A DNA stretch of 64,000 bases from Alloalcanivorax balearicus MACL04 (GCF_025532145.1 NZ_ARXS01000005.1:167967-231966), one strand, 5' to 3'; shown: positions 27,434 to 36,394, numbered from the stretch's first letter. The notes: generated from the letters alone by a model not told the origin. Made by a program: numbers and translations.

Positions 27434-27791
27434 GAAAGCTCATCCATCGAATACGAACGGCCCCGACCTGACACCGCGGAAACCGGGCGGCGAAGCCGTT
27501 AAAACAGATCGGGGAGGTAAATCGGCGATATCAGCCGCGAACGACTTGGCGTACTACGGCGACTGACGTTCGGACCGCGGCAACAACGACGGAAGCAAGC
27601 GGAGGAGACATGCCATGATCCCGCACGCGGTCGCCGGAAGACCGGACAGCTACAGCAACGATGCGTGCGACAACATTCATGAGAGGGAATCCGTTCGTAA
27701 CGATTTGACGTTGCCCATGGTAATACGGGAACAGGCCGCGCACCAGTATGATGCACGGCCGTCTTTCGTGGCCATGACACATCAGCAGCCT
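27434..27791. other. Intergenic region without a recognised feature
   Basis: This 358-bp gap lies between the DMT transporter start (27433, minus) and the end of the PACE transporter gene (27792, minus). Open frames crossing it are Arg/Pro-rich and lack ribosome sites. No repeat, RNA gene or clear terminator was seen. Confidence 0.5.
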
Positions 27792-28229
27792 TCAAACCGC
27801 CGGTTTCGCCATCGGCGGCACCGGGAACACCCGGTCATAGGCCCAGTTGAAGCTGAAGGCATAGAACAGATAGAACAACACCATGGCGAGGTCCATCAGC
27901 AGGGCCTGCAGCAAACCGATCCCCAGATACCAGGCCACCATCGGCAGCAGCATTACCAGCAGGCCGCCTTCGAACAGCAATGCATGCCCTACCCGCATAC
28001 GCAGGGTTTTCCTGGTATGGCCCAACCAACGCAACATGGCGTGGTCGAACCCCAGGTTGAATACAAAGTTCCAGGCCGTGGCGATAGTGGCACCCACCAC
28101 CCCCAGCACGCCCATGTGACCGACCGGCAACTGAAACAGGTAAGCGCCCACAGGGACCATGATCGCCAGGCCAATCAGCTCGAACAGTACCGCGTGACGG
28201 ACCCGGTCCTGAGTCGTACGCAATGCCAT
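27792..28229 (-). CDS. PACE-family multidrug/biocide efflux transporter
   Basis: The product has 145 residues and four transmembrane helices in two tandem bacterial-transmembrane-pair units. The first unit has the diagnostic RHAVLFELIGL (R-x-x-x-x-E) and AxxWNFVFNxGFD; the second has RVGHALLFEGGLL and AFSFNWAYDRVFP. This is the proton-driven AceI/PACE family that exports chlorhexidine, acriflavine or, natively, short polyamines. It is divergent from a LysR gene with palindromic operators between them, the same arrangement as aceI-aceR. Confidence 0.9.
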   Translation of the reverse strand: MALRTTQDRVRHAVLFELIGLAIMVPVGAYLFQLPVGHMGVLGVVGATIATAWNFVFNLGFDHAMLRWLGHTRKTLRMRVGHALLFEGGLLVMLLPMVAWYLGIGLLQALLMDLAMVLFYLFYAFSFNWAYDRVFPVPPMAKPAV

Positions 28230-28292
28230 GATGAAACACTCCTCAATGATTTGACTGGCGCCTAATCTATCTTCAATATCGCGGAAACAAAG

Positions 28293-28316
28293 TTAGATAC
28301 CATCTAAAATTCAGAT
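28293..28316. promoter_or_regulatory. Overlapping LysR-type operator palindromes
   Basis: Two overlapping inverted repeats lie in the 89-bp gap between the PACE gene and its LysR regulator: TTAGATACCATCTAA (28293-28307) and ATCTAAAATTCAGAT (28302-28316). Each contains a T-N11-A box. The second ends 2 bp before the regulator's start codon, so bound regulator would block its own expression. Confidence 0.65.
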
Positions 28317-28318
28317 AG

Positions 28319-29200
28319 ATGACTATTTCCCTGGACCAATTGCAGGCTTTCGTCATTGCCGCCGAGACCGGTTCGTTCTCCGCCGCCGCCCGGCGCCTGC
28401 GCAAGGCTCAATCCGCCGTCAGCACCCAGATTTCCAATCTGGAAGAGGATTTGGGGCTGGCGCTGTTCAGCCGTGCCGGACGCAGTCCTATCCTGACCCC
28501 GGCCGGGGAGCGCCTGTTACTGGAAGCCAGAGTGATTCTGGACCGTCGCGAGCATTTGATTGGCGTGGCACGCAGTTTCGAGGCCCACGTGGAGCAGCGG
28601 CTGGTGGTGGCGATTGACGAGATCTACCCGGAACAAGTCATGGCCGAGGTCTTCGCCGAATTCGCCAAACACTTCCCTCACGTGGAGTTGGAGTTGCTGT
28701 TTCCCATGATGGAGGACGTCAGCCGGTTGGTGCTGACCGGCAAGGCCGACCTCGGTGTCATGTGGAGGCAGGAGATCCTGCCCACCGAGCTGGGCTTCCA
28801 AACCCTGGGCTGGGTCCCCATCAAAATGGTCTGCGGCCAGAACCATCCCCTGGCTGAGGTGCGGGTGGACTGGGAGGACCTGAAACGCCATCGCCAGATT
28901 CTGGTGGCGGCTCACAGCGACGGCCCGGAGAAGCAACGCCTGCGGGTGGCACCGGAAGTGTGGTGGGTGGAAAGCCACTGGGTGATCCTGCAGTTGGTCC
29001 GTCAGGGTATTGGCTGGGCGTTCGTGTCCAGCCACGTGATCGAAGCGTCGCCGGTGGCCGCGGACCTGGTGACACCGGAGTTGCAGTTCGACGACTTTGA
29101 TCTGCCGGTGGCGGTGGAGATGGTCTGGCACAAACAGCGCCCCTGTGGGCCGGCGGCCAAATGGCTGCGGGAGCGATTCGCCGCCACGGTGCTCTCCTGA
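28319..29200 (+). CDS. LysR-family transcriptional regulator, probable PACE efflux activator
   Basis: The product has 293 residues. The N-terminal winged HTH (LDQLQAFVIAAETGSFSAAARRLRKAQSAVSTQISNLE, given here as residues ~4-43) and the C-terminal effector domain are complete. The ATG at 28319 has no ribosome site (CAGATAG precedes it), because the operator palindrome occupies that space. It may be weakly or leaderlessly translated. It is divergent from the PACE transporter, matching AceR-type regulation by the exported substrate. Confidence 0.88.
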   Translation: MTISLDQLQAFVIAAETGSFSAAARRLRKAQSAVSTQISNLEEDLGLALFSRAGRSPILTPAGERLLLEARVILDRREHLIGVARSFEAHVEQRLVVAIDEIYPEQVMAEVFAEFAKHFPHVELELLFPMMEDVSRLVLTGKADLGVMWRQEILPTELGFQTLGWVPIKMVCGQNHPLAEVRVDWEDLKRHRQILVAAHSDGPEKQRLRVAPEVWWVESHWVILQLVRQGIGWAFVSSHVIEASPVAADLVTPELQFDDFDLPVAVEMVWHKQRPCGPAAKWLRERFAATVLS

Positions 29201-29313
29201 CTGCTCCTGACTGTGCCAGCCACCGTAGTCTCAGCCCGGTCCAGCGGGAGAAAACAAAACACCCTGGCGTCTCGCCCCATCGATGCCAGTCGGCTTCTCG
29301 CCATGAACCCGGT

Positions 29314-29886
29314 TCAAGGCATGATTTCTCCGGCGTCAGAAAAACACCGAGCCCAGGGCTCCGGCGCCAGCCGTGCCGTGTTGGCGATAAAACTGACCGT
29401 CGAATAAAACCCACACAAAGCAAGCACTTCCAACTGCTGCTCGGTTTCCCAATGCCGGACGAACAGCGAGTGCGCCTCCTCACTCAAGTTACCTTCGCCA
29501 TGCAGTTCATCAACCACTCGGATCAAGGCCTGTTCCTGCTCGGTCCAGCACGGCGCTTCCGCGGTCCCGTGCCGGGTGGCAGCCAACTGCGCTTCATCCA
29601 GCCCCGCGGCCTTGGCGAACACCTTGGCGTGCACTCCCCATTCGTACTCGCATCCGTGATGCGCCGTGGTACGCAGAATGACGATTTCTCTGTCCCGCAA
29701 CGGCAAGGGGCTGGCTTCATCCAGCAATCCCGCCGCGCCGAGTTTGCGCAACAGACGGGGACTGCGGGCGAAAACCCGGAACAGACTCAACACCTCGCCG
29801 TCCCGCTGCGGGTAGTACTTGTCCAGTATGGCCTGAGTCTCGCTGTCGAATGGCGGCCCCGAAAGGGGCCTCAAGTCGTGTGTCAC
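29314..29886 (-). CDS. Carboxymuconolactone decarboxylase (AhpD-like) family protein
   Basis: The product has 190 residues from the GTG at 29886, which has GGAG correctly spaced upstream; the ATG at 29922 would run into the operator region. The family core is LPLRDREIVILRTTAHHGCEYEWGVHAKVF, residues ~69-98. It has the conserved His and one Cys but not the CxxC pair of true AhpD, so peroxidase-coupled activity is doubtful. It is divergent from an HxlR regulator, with a pair of identical palindromes between them. It is likely a small redox or thiol/electrophile-response enzyme under that regulator. Confidence 0.83.
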   Translation of the reverse strand: MTHDLRPLSGPPFDSETQAILDKYYPQRDGEVLSLFRVFARSPRLLRKLGAAGLLDEASPLPLRDREIVILRTTAHHGCEYEWGVHAKVFAKAAGLDEAQLAATRHGTAEAPCWTEQEQALIRVVDELHGEGNLSEEAHSLFVRHWETEQQLEVLALCGFYSTVSFIANTARLAPEPWARCFSDAGEIMP

Positions 29887-29901
29887 TGTGGTCTCCTGTT
29901 C

Positions 29902-29950
29902 GCTACAATATGTGTAGCACATCTTTAGTCTCCGCTACTTTTTATGTAGC
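29902..29950. promoter_or_regulatory. Twin GCTAC-N7-GTAGC operators
   Basis: Two copies of the same palindrome lie between the divergent CMD and HxlR genes: GCTACAATATGTGTAGC (29902-29918) and GCTACTTTTTATGTAGC (29934-29950). Their centres are 32 bp apart, three helical turns, so two dimers would bind on one face. This is a strong operator prediction for the adjacent HxlR protein. Confidence 0.75.
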
Positions 29951-29977
29951 AGTCAAGCCAATAAAAAAGGAACCTCT

Positions 29978-30304
29978 ATGGGCAAGAAGACCGTCAGCCA
30001 ACCGGTACGAGGATCGACCACCGGCCGCCCGATCATGGTGTTGCTGGATATTCTCGGGCAGCGCTGGACGCTTCGTATTTTGTGGGAGTTGCGCGGTGAG
30101 CCCCTGTCCTTCAGAGCCTTGCGCCAACGCTGCGACCAGGTGTCGCCCACGGTCCTGAATGATCGATTGAAAACCCTGCGCGAGCTGGATCTGGTTCAAC
30201 GGGAAGACGGAACCGGTTATCGTCTCAGCCAGGCCGGTGAGGAACTGGAGAGCACACTGCTGGCGCTCAACCACTGGGCCGAAAAGCACTGGGCCGGGCG
30301 CTGA
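29978..30304 (+). CDS. HxlR-family transcriptional regulator
   Basis: The product has 108 residues, the standard size, with AAGGAACC before the ATG. The winged helix runs VLLDILGQRWTLRILWEL, LSFRALRQRC, VSPTVLNDRLKTLRELDLV. There is no Cys in the usual N-terminal thiol-sensing position, so the signal may be a ligand rather than direct thiol oxidation. It is divergent from the CMD gene. It is followed 46 bp later by a co-directional EamA transporter that may belong to the same unit. Confidence 0.9.
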   Translation: MGKKTVSQPVRGSTTGRPIMVLLDILGQRWTLRILWELRGEPLSFRALRQRCDQVSPTVLNDRLKTLRELDLVQREDGTGYRLSQAGEELESTLLALNHWAEKHWAGR

Positions 30305-30350
30305 GCCCCCTCTGCTTTGCCCCATCCGGCACCGGAAGGAAGCCCCATTG

Positions 30351-31202
30351 ATGGATCGTGCTCAACTGCAGGGAACAGGATACGCCTTCGCCACCAGCGC
30401 CTTATGGGGCGCCACCGGTATCTGGGTAGCCCTCCTGACGGTTCTGCCGGTGTCTTCCACGCTGCTGTTCCGCTTCGTTACCGCCGCCGTGCTACTGGTA
30501 CCGGCACTACTGCTCTCCGGCGGTATCCGCAAACCCACTCGTGATGGCTATGGCGCGGGAGCCTTACTGGCTGCCTACTATCTGTTCGCCACTGTCGGCT
30601 TTTATTTCAGCAATGTGGTCAGCGTCTCGCTGCTGGTATCTACCTCACCGTTCTTCGTCATGTTGATTCGTGTTTGCCGACGAGAGGCATTACGCAACCA
30701 GGAGATGGTGGGCGGGGTTCTGGCTTTTGCCGGCGTGTTGGTGCTGATTGGCGGCGGCGCGGCGGCAACCGCGGGCCGCCTTCCCGCTCTCGGTAATTTC
30801 TGCGGCCTGGGCGCCGCTCTGACCATGGCACTGTATTCATTGGCCGGGCCGCGTTTGCAGGGCCAGGGTTGGACCGTGGTGTTGATCAGTTGCCTGCTGG
30901 GCGCCCTGATAAGCCTGCCGTTCGCCGTGCCGATGCTGACGTTGCCCGATTGGCCACAATGGGGATTGTTCGTGGGCCTGGCGCTGTTCTCCACCCTCGC
31001 CCCCGGCTATCTCTACCCGCTGGCGTGCCAGCGCATCACTCCCACGGCCGCCACGGTAATCCGCCTCAGCACACCGTTTTTCACCGCCCTGTTCGCCTGG
31101 TTGATCCTTGGCCAGACCCTGGGGCTTCACCATTTGCTTGGCGCGCCATTGATGCTGGCCGGGGTTTATCTGACATTGCCACGGGCATCTTCGTCAGCCT
31201 GA
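30351..31202 (+). CDS. EamA-family (DMT superfamily) transporter
   Basis: The product has 283 residues from the ATG at 30351, with GAAGGA upstream; the longer open frame overlaps the HxlR gene. Ten predicted helices form two EamA repeats: ATSALWGATGIWVAL at the start, VVSVSLLVSTSPFFVMLI at the end of the first half, and TPTAATVIRLSTPFFTALFAWLILG in the second (residues ~230-254). It is likely a metabolite exporter under the same control as hxlR. Its last 37 bp overlap the end of the convergent BASS transporter gene. Confidence 0.87.
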   Translation: MDRAQLQGTGYAFATSALWGATGIWVALLTVLPVSSTLLFRFVTAAVLLVPALLLSGGIRKPTRDGYGAGALLAAYYLFATVGFYFSNVVSVSLLVSTSPFFVMLIRVCRREALRNQEMVGGVLAFAGVLVLIGGGAAATAGRLPALGNFCGLGAALTMALYSLAGPRLQGQGWTVVLISCLLGALISLPFAVPMLTLPDWPQWGLFVGLALFSTLAPGYLYPLACQRITPTAATVIRLSTPFFTALFAWLILGQTLGLHHLLGAPLMLAGVYLTLPRASSSA

Positions 31203-32113
31203 GCCGCTTCGGCGGACTCTTCCTGACGCCGCCAATACCAGGCCAGCACCGCGCCGGAGAGGTTGTGCCAGACGCTGAACAAGGCACCGGGCAAGGCGGC
31301 CATGGCGGTAAAGTGCTTCACCGCCAGCGCCACACCGAGACCGGAGTTCTGCATGCCCACCTCGATGGCGAGGGTACGGGCACGGCGCGGGTCGAAACGG
31401 AACAGTCTGGCAACGCCATAGCCGGCGGCCAGGCCGATACTGTTGTGCAGCACCACCGCCAGCATCACGAGGGCACCACCACTGGCGATACGGGATTGGT
31501 TCAGAGCCACGATGATGCCGATCACCAGGACGATGGCGGCCACGGAAATCAGAGGAAAGGCATCCCGCACCCGATCCAGCCGCGCCCCCAGTAGCGAATT
31601 GATCAGGGTGCCACCGACCACCGGCAGCAGCACGATCTTCACCAAGGAGAACAACATGGCGGCCACCGGCACCGGCAGGGTTTCACCCAGATACAGCCAG
31701 ACCAGCGCCGGTGTCGCCAACACCGCCACCAGGGTGGAGACAGCGGTCATGGCAATGGAGAGCGCCACATCGGCACGGGCCAGATAACAGATCACGTTGG
31801 AAGCGGTGCCGCCGGGACAGGCGCCGACGATCACCAGACCGACCATCACCTCCGTGGGCAGAGCCAGAACCTTGGCCACCAGCAGCGCGGCCAGCGGCAT
31901 GACCAGGTACTGCAGTGCCACCCCCAGGCCAATGACGCCGGGCGCCCTGAATACACGCAGGAAGTCTTCCCAGGTCAGGGTCAGCCCCATGCCGAACATG
32001 ATCACCATCAGCAGCGGCACGATCCAGTCGGACAAAGCCGCCAGTGGCGCTGGCATGAAATAGGCGAAGATGGAAAACAAAATCGCCCACAGCGGGAAAA
32101 GTCTCGCGATCAT
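31166..32113 (-). CDS. Bile acid:sodium symporter (BASS) family transporter
   Basis: The product has 315 residues and nine to ten helices. The family's sodium-site motifs are present: GACPGGTASNV (97-107 approx.) and EVGMQNSGLGVALA near 245-258. The C-terminal tail is short, polar and acidic. BASS proteins move organic anions, keto acids or bile-acid-like compounds with sodium. No catabolic neighbour points to a substrate. It converges on the EamA gene with a 37-bp coding overlap. Confidence 0.9.
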   Translation of the reverse strand: MIARLFPLWAILFSIFAYFMPAPLAALSDWIVPLLMVIMFGMGLTLTWEDFLRVFRAPGVIGLGVALQYLVMPLAALLVAKVLALPTEVMVGLVIVGACPGGTASNVICYLARADVALSIAMTAVSTLVAVLATPALVWLYLGETLPVPVAAMLFSLVKIVLLPVVGGTLINSLLGARLDRVRDAFPLISVAAIVLVIGIIVALNQSRIASGGALVMLAVVLHNSIGLAAGYGVARLFRFDPRRARTLAIEVGMQNSGLGVALAVKHFTAMAALPGALFSVWHNLSGAVLAWYWRRQEESAEAAQADEDARGNVR

Positions 32114-32168
32114 GCCCTGCCCTCGCTATCTGATGTTGTTGTTCTGGATACCGTCTCGCGGGAGGGTG

Positions 32169-32939
32169 TCAGTCGGTGCCCTCCCGGGCCTTGATGGACT
32201 CGAAGTCCTCATCCTTCAATTCCGGTAGCTGCTCGTCGCAGCCCTGGATACCCTGGCGGCGCAGGTTCTCGCAGACCCGGTCCAGCTTGCCGTCCACCGC
32301 GTGCATATGATCCAGCAGCGTGCCAATGGCCTCCGCCACCGGGTCGGGCATATCGTTGCTGACGCCATAAGCCTGGAAGCCGATCTTCTCCGCCATCTCC
32401 CGGCGGTTGCGCTCCTGCTCGTCGGCCGGCTGACGAATCACGCGGCCGGGAATACCAATTACCGTGGCACCTTCCGGCACTTCCTTGGTAACCACGGAGT
32501 TGGAACCGATCTTGGCGTTCTTATGCACCACGAACGGCCCCAGCACCTTGGCACCGGCACCGACCACCACGCCATCTTCCAGCGTCGGGTGGCGCTTGCC
32601 CTTGTTCCAGCTGGTGCCACCCAGGGTGACGCCGTGATAGAGCGTGACGTCGTCACCGATTTCCGCGGTTTCGCCGATCACCACGCCCATGCCGTGATCG
32701 ATGAAGAAGCGCCGGCCAATGCGCGCTCCGGGATGAATCTCGATGCCGGTCAGCCAGCGGCTGAAGGTGGAGATCAGGCGAGCGAGCAGTTTCATACCGT
32801 GCCGCCAGCACCAGTGCGCCAGCCGATGGAACAAGACGGCGTGCAGCCCCGGATAATTCAGCAATACCTCAAGGGTGTTGCGCGCCGCCGGGTCACGGTG
32901 AAAGACGGATTGGATGTCCTCTTTGATCTGCTCGAACAT
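32169..32939 (-). CDS. cysE: Serine O-acetyltransferase
   Basis: The product has 256 residues. It makes O-acetylserine for cysteine synthesis. The N-terminal helical domain has [19 protein letters not shown] and [11 protein letters not shown]. The left-handed beta-helix has [22 protein letters not shown] (here ~67-88) and the [21 protein letters not shown] acetyl-CoA loop. The C-terminal tail is longer than in the short NifP/SrpH-type CysE and ends in an acidic helix, without the terminal Ile usually used to bind CysK. It lies next to trmJ and suhB as in Pseudomonas. Confidence 0.94.
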   Translation of the reverse strand: MFEQIKEDIQSVFHRDPAARNTLEVLLNYPGLHAVLFHRLAHWCWRHGMKLLARLISTFSRWLTGIEIHPGARIGRRFFIDHGMGVVIGETAEIGDDVTLYHGVTLGGTSWNKGKRHPTLEDGVVVGAGAKVLGPFVVHKNAKIGSNSVVTKEVPEGATVIGIPGRVIRQPADEQERNRREMAEKIGFQAYGVSNDMPDPVAEAIGTLLDHMHAVDGKLDRVCENLRRQGIQGCDEQLPELKDEDFESIKAREGTD

Positions 32940-32968
32940 AGTTACCTCAGAGAGCCTGTTTGCCTGCT

Positions 32969-33736
32969 CTATGAGCGGTCATCCAGGGCCTTGTCAATGG
33001 CCACCAGAGTGCCGCGCAGGATATTGATTTCCATTCTGTCGGGGCGGGCGCGCAGGAACAATCGCCGCATGCGTGTCATCACCTGGGCCGGTTTTTCCGG
33101 GTCCAGGAACTCACTGCGCACCATGATTCGCTCCAGATGATCGAGGAAGTGCTGGACGGCGTCATTACTGGCCGCCGGCTCGTCCCAATACATCCGGGGT
33201 GGCGTCATGGTGGCACGATTGGCCCGCGCCGCCTTCGGCACGGTATCGTCGTCGGCCAGTACCAGACGCAGTTCATAGGCAATCAACTGCACCGCCGACG
33301 CCACATTCAGCACACCATACTCCGGGTTGGTGGGCACGGAAACATGCAGGTTACAGCGGTGCAGCTCTTCGTTGGTCAGGCCACGGTCCTCACGTCCGAA
33401 CAGCACGGCAATGCGGGCGTCGGCGGGTTCCTGCTCCAGTTGCTGGCCGAGTTCGCGGGGCGTCAGGCAGGGCCAGGGGATACGGCGATGACGGGCACTG
33501 GTGCCCACCACCAGAGTGGCACCTTCCAGGGCTTCATCCAGGCTGTCGCACACCCTGGCCGCGGCAAGAATGTCGCCAGCACCGGAGGCGCGGGAGGTAG
33601 CCTCGGCGCTGGGATGGATTTTCGGCGTCACCAGCCGCAGATCGCTCAATCCCATGGTCTTCATGGCGCGAGCCGCCGCACCGATATTGCCCGGGTGGGT
33701 GGTTCCCACCATCACCACGCGCACGTTGTCTAACAT
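32969..33736 (-). CDS. trmJ: tRNA (cytidine/uridine-2'-O-)-methyltransferase TrmJ
   Basis: The product has 255 residues. It methylates the ribose at position 32 of several tRNAs. The SPOUT (knotted) methyltransferase domain has [20 protein letters not shown] (6-25), [15 protein letters not shown] and the [17 protein letters not shown] segment that closes the SAM-binding knot. The C-terminal extension (~170-255) has the basic [21 protein letters not shown] end typical of TrmJ. It is divergent from suhB. Confidence 0.95.
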   Translation of the reverse strand: MLDNVRVVMVGTTHPGNIGAAARAMKTMGLSDLRLVTPKIHPSAEATSRASGAGDILAAARVCDSLDEALEGATLVVGTSARHRRIPWPCLTPRELGQQLEQEPADARIAVLFGREDRGLTNEELHRCNLHVSVPTNPEYGVLNVASAVQLIAYELRLVLADDDTVPKAARANRATMTPPRMYWDEPAASNDAVQHFLDHLERIMVRSEFLDPEKPAQVMTRMRRLFLRARPDRMEINILRGTLVAIDKALDDRS

Positions 33737-33889
33737 GATGTATCCAGATCGCGGGAAAGAAAGGGAGTTTAACAGATTCTCACCTGCCCACAGTCCTTCG
33801 CCTCTGCTAAACTTCGCGGCAATATGGCTCCTGGTGCCCGTTCAAGGTCGCCGGCCAACACCGCTCTTTTAAACCGACAGGATACCGGC

Positions 33890-34711
33890 ATGCACGCGCC
33901 GCAAGTGAACATTGCTCTGCGAGCCGCCCGCCAGGCGGGCAATCTGATCCGCCGCGCGGCGGAGAACAACGATCCCCTGACCGTGGATCAAAAGGGCATG
34001 AACGACTTCGTCACCCAGGTGGACCGGGCGGCGGAAGCTCGCATCATCGAGGTGATTCGCAAAGCCTATCCGCAACACGGCATCCTCGCCGAGGAAGGCG
34101 GCGAAATCACCGGCACCGGTGAAGGTACCGACTATCAGTGGATCATCGATCCTCTGGACGGCACCACCAACTTCATCCACGGTTTTCCGCAATATTGCGT
34201 TTCCATTGCTCTGTCCATCAAAGGCCGGGTCGAGCACGCGGTGATCTACGATCCGTTACGGGATGAGGAATTCACCGCCAGCCGCGGCCGCGGCGCGGCG
34301 CTCAACGGCCGCCGTATCCGGGTCAGCAAGCGCGCCGGTCTGGCCGGCGCCCTGATCGGCACCGGCTTTCCCATCCGCGCCGAGCAGGCCCAGCACCTGG
34401 ATGCTTATCTCGGCATGTTCAAATCCATCGCCGAATCCACCGCCGGCCTGCGCCGCGCCGGTTCCGCCGCCCTTGATCTGGCCTGGGTCGCCGCCGGACG
34501 CATGGACGGTTTCTTCGAGATCGGCCTGGCGCCCTGGGACATGGCCGCGGGCACGCTGCTGATCACCGAAGCCGGCGGTCTGGTGGGCGATCTCGCCGGC
34601 GGCCACGGGCACCTGGACTTTGGCCATGTGGCGGCCGGAGCGCCCAAGGTCTTCAAGGGTCTGCTGCAGAAAATCCAGCCTCATCTCACCGCGTCTCTGC
34701 GCCGCCAATAA
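33890..34711 (+). CDS. suhB: Inositol-1-monophosphatase SuhB
   Basis: The product has 273 residues from the ATG at 33890; the open frame upstream is not protein-like. The metal site is complete: EEGGE (~65-69), WIIDPLDGTTNFIHG (~84-98) and APWDMAAG (~219-226). GSAALDLAWVAAGRMDG is the usual mid-domain motif. In gammaproteobacteria SuhB also joins the rRNA antitermination complex. A GC hairpin follows the stop at 34721. In Pseudomonas suhB leads towards secF; here the 34.9-43.6 kb cluster intervenes. Confidence 0.95.
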   Translation: MHAPQVNIALRAARQAGNLIRRAAENNDPLTVDQKGMNDFVTQVDRAAEARIIEVIRKAYPQHGILAEEGGEITGTGEGTDYQWIIDPLDGTTNFIHGFPQYCVSIALSIKGRVEHAVIYDPLRDEEFTASRGRGAALNGRRIRVSKRAGLAGALIGTGFPIRAEQAQHLDAYLGMFKSIAESTAGLRRAGSAALDLAWVAAGRMDGFFEIGLAPWDMAAGTLLITEAGGLVGDLAGGHGHLDFGHVAAGAPKVFKGLLQKIQPHLTASLRRQ

Positions 34712-34720
34712 GCCCCGCGC

Positions 34721-34741
34721 GGGCCCGCTTCTGGCGGGCCC
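34721..34741 (+). terminator. Probable terminator hairpin after suhB
   Basis: A perfect stem GGGCCCGC-TTCTG-GCGGGCCC lies 9 bp after the suhB stop. It is followed by CCTGATTTGT, only a weak T-rich run, so termination may be partial. Confidence 0.55.
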
Positions 34742-34747
34742 CCTGAT

Positions 34748-34767
34748 TTGTAAATCCGATTTACCAA
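34748..34767. promoter_or_regulatory. Operator-like inverted repeat upstream of the gabD cluster
   Basis: GTAAAT-CCG-ATTTAC (34750-34764) is a perfect 6-bp inverted repeat, flanked by TTG and CAA to give TTGTAAATCCGATTTACCAA. It lies 113 bp upstream of the first gene of the cluster, in an otherwise GC-rich gap. The size and TTGT...A-CAA outline suit a GntR/FadR- or LysR-type dimer site. The LysR protein at the far end of the cluster is the nearest candidate binder. Confidence 0.5.
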
Positions 34768-34879
34768 GGGATGGGATTGCGCGCCGGGCTCTGCTAGCGT
34801 AACCCTATACCTCTATTCTCACGGGCGCGGCCACAGGCCGCGCCTCTTGCCTTTGATGCGCTTTCAGGAGAGCCACACC

Positions 34880-36334
34880 ATGACCCAGCACAACCTCAAG
34901 GACTCTGATCTGTTCCGCCAGCAGTGTTTCATCAACGGGCAGTGGTGTGATGCCGAGGGTGGCGCCACCCTGGACGTGGACAATCCCGCCACCGGTGAAA
35001 TCATCGGCACCGTGCCGCGCATGGCGGAAGAGGGAACCCGGCAGGCCATCGCCGCCGCCGACAACGCCCTGCCCGCCTGGCGTGACAAAACCGCCGAGGA
35101 GCGCGGCAAACTGCTCTACGCCTGGTATGAGTTGATGATGGCGCACCAGGACGACCTGGCCACCATCATGACTCTGGAGCAAGGCAAACCGTTCGCCGAA
35201 TCCAAGGGCGAAATCGCCTACGCCGCCTCCTTCCTGAAATGGTTCGCCGAGGAGGCCCGGCGCGCCTATGGCAACACCATTCCCGGCGCCCGTCCCGGCC
35301 AGCGTATCGTGGTGATCAAGCAACCCATCGGCGTCACCGCCGCGATCACGCCCTGGAACTTCCCCTCCTCCATGATCACCCGCAAGGCCGGCGCCGCCCT
35401 GGCCGCCGGCTGCACCATGGTGGTCAAGCCGGCCAGCGCCACGCCTTATTCAGCGCTGGCGCTGGGTGAACTGGCCACCCGGGCCGGCATTCCCGCCGGT
35501 GTGATCAATGTGATCACCGGTTCCGCCGCCGCCATTTCCACCACCATCACCCAGTCCACGGTGGTACGCAAAGTCAGCTTCACCGGTTCCACCGAAGTGG
35601 GCAGCCAGTTGATGGCACAGTGCGCCGAACACATCCAGAAGGTGTCCCTGGAACTGGGCGGCAACGCGCCGTTCATCGTCTTCGACGACGCCGATCTGGA
35701 CAAAGCGGTGGAAGGCGCCATCGCCAGCAAGTTCCGCAACACCGGACAAACCTGTGTGTGCGTGAACCGGTTCCTGGTACAGGATGGTGTGCACGATGCC
35801 TTCGTGGAAAAACTGGCGGCGGCGATCAATCAACTGAAAGTGGGCGATGGCTTCGAGGACGGCGTCACCCAGGCACCGTTGATCAACGGTGGCGCGGTGA
35901 AAAAAGTGCTTGAGCACATCGAGGACGCAAAATCCAAGGGCGCCAAAGTGGTGGTCGGCGGCGCCGCTCATGAGCGCGGCGGCAACTTCGTGCAACCGAC
36001 GCTGATCACCGGCGCCACCCAGGACATGGAGTTCTGCCACGAGGAAACCTTCGGGCCACTGGCCGCGGTAATCCGCTTCCAGGACGAGCAGGAAGCGATC
36101 CAACTGGCCAACGACACCCCGTTCGGTCTTGCTTCCTATTTCTACAGCGAAAACATCCACCGCGTGTGGCGCGTGGCGGAAGCGCTGGAAGCCGGCATGG
36201 TGGGTATCAACGAAGGTCTGATCTCCAACGCCGCCGCCCCGTTCGGCGGCGTCAAGGAATCCGGCCTGGGCCGTGAAGGCTCCCTGTACGGCATGGAAGA
36301 ATACATGGAAGTGAAATACCTCTGCATGGGCTGA
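34880..36334 (+). CDS. gabD: NAD(P)-dependent succinate-semialdehyde dehydrogenase (GabD family)
   Basis: The product has 484 residues from the ATG at 34880, with CAGGAG upstream. It oxidises a short omega-semialdehyde (succinate or glutarate semialdehyde) to the dicarboxylate. The aldehyde-dehydrogenase signature is complete: TPWNFPSSMITRK (158-170), FTGSTEVG, catalytic Glu258 in LELGGN and catalytic Cys292 in NTGQTCVCVNR, with the second Cys at 294 that marks the redox-regulated GabD type. It is the first gene of a six-gene co-directional cluster. Whether succinate or glutarate semialdehyde is the natural substrate cannot be decided. Confidence 0.9.
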   Translation: MTQHNLKDSDLFRQQCFINGQWCDAEGGATLDVDNPATGEIIGTVPRMAEEGTRQAIAAADNALPAWRDKTAEERGKLLYAWYELMMAHQDDLATIMTLEQGKPFAESKGEIAYAASFLKWFAEEARRAYGNTIPGARPGQRIVVIKQPIGVTAAITPWNFPSSMITRKAGAALAAGCTMVVKPASATPYSALALGELATRAGIPAGVINVITGSAAAISTTITQSTVVRKVSFTGSTEVGSQLMAQCAEHIQKVSLELGGNAPFIVFDDADLDKAVEGAIASKFRNTGQTCVCVNRFLVQDGVHDAFVEKLAAAINQLKVGDGFEDGVTQAPLINGGAVKKVLEHIEDAKSKGAKVVVGGAAHERGGNFVQPTLITGATQDMEFCHEETFGPLAAVIRFQDEQEAIQLANDTPFGLASYFYSENIHRVWRVAEALEAGMVGINEGLISNAAAPFGGVKESGLGREGSLYGMEEYMEVKYLCMG

Positions 36335-36394
36335 TAACGTATGAGGTAATGACCATGGCAGTGCGCCCGCGCTGCCCGTTTCAAGGAGCCGTCC

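Noticed and set aside
27531..27782. An 83-codon minus-strand frame downstream of the PACE gene
   Set aside because: Val/Arg-rich without ribosome site or helix pattern; treated as noise in a gap.
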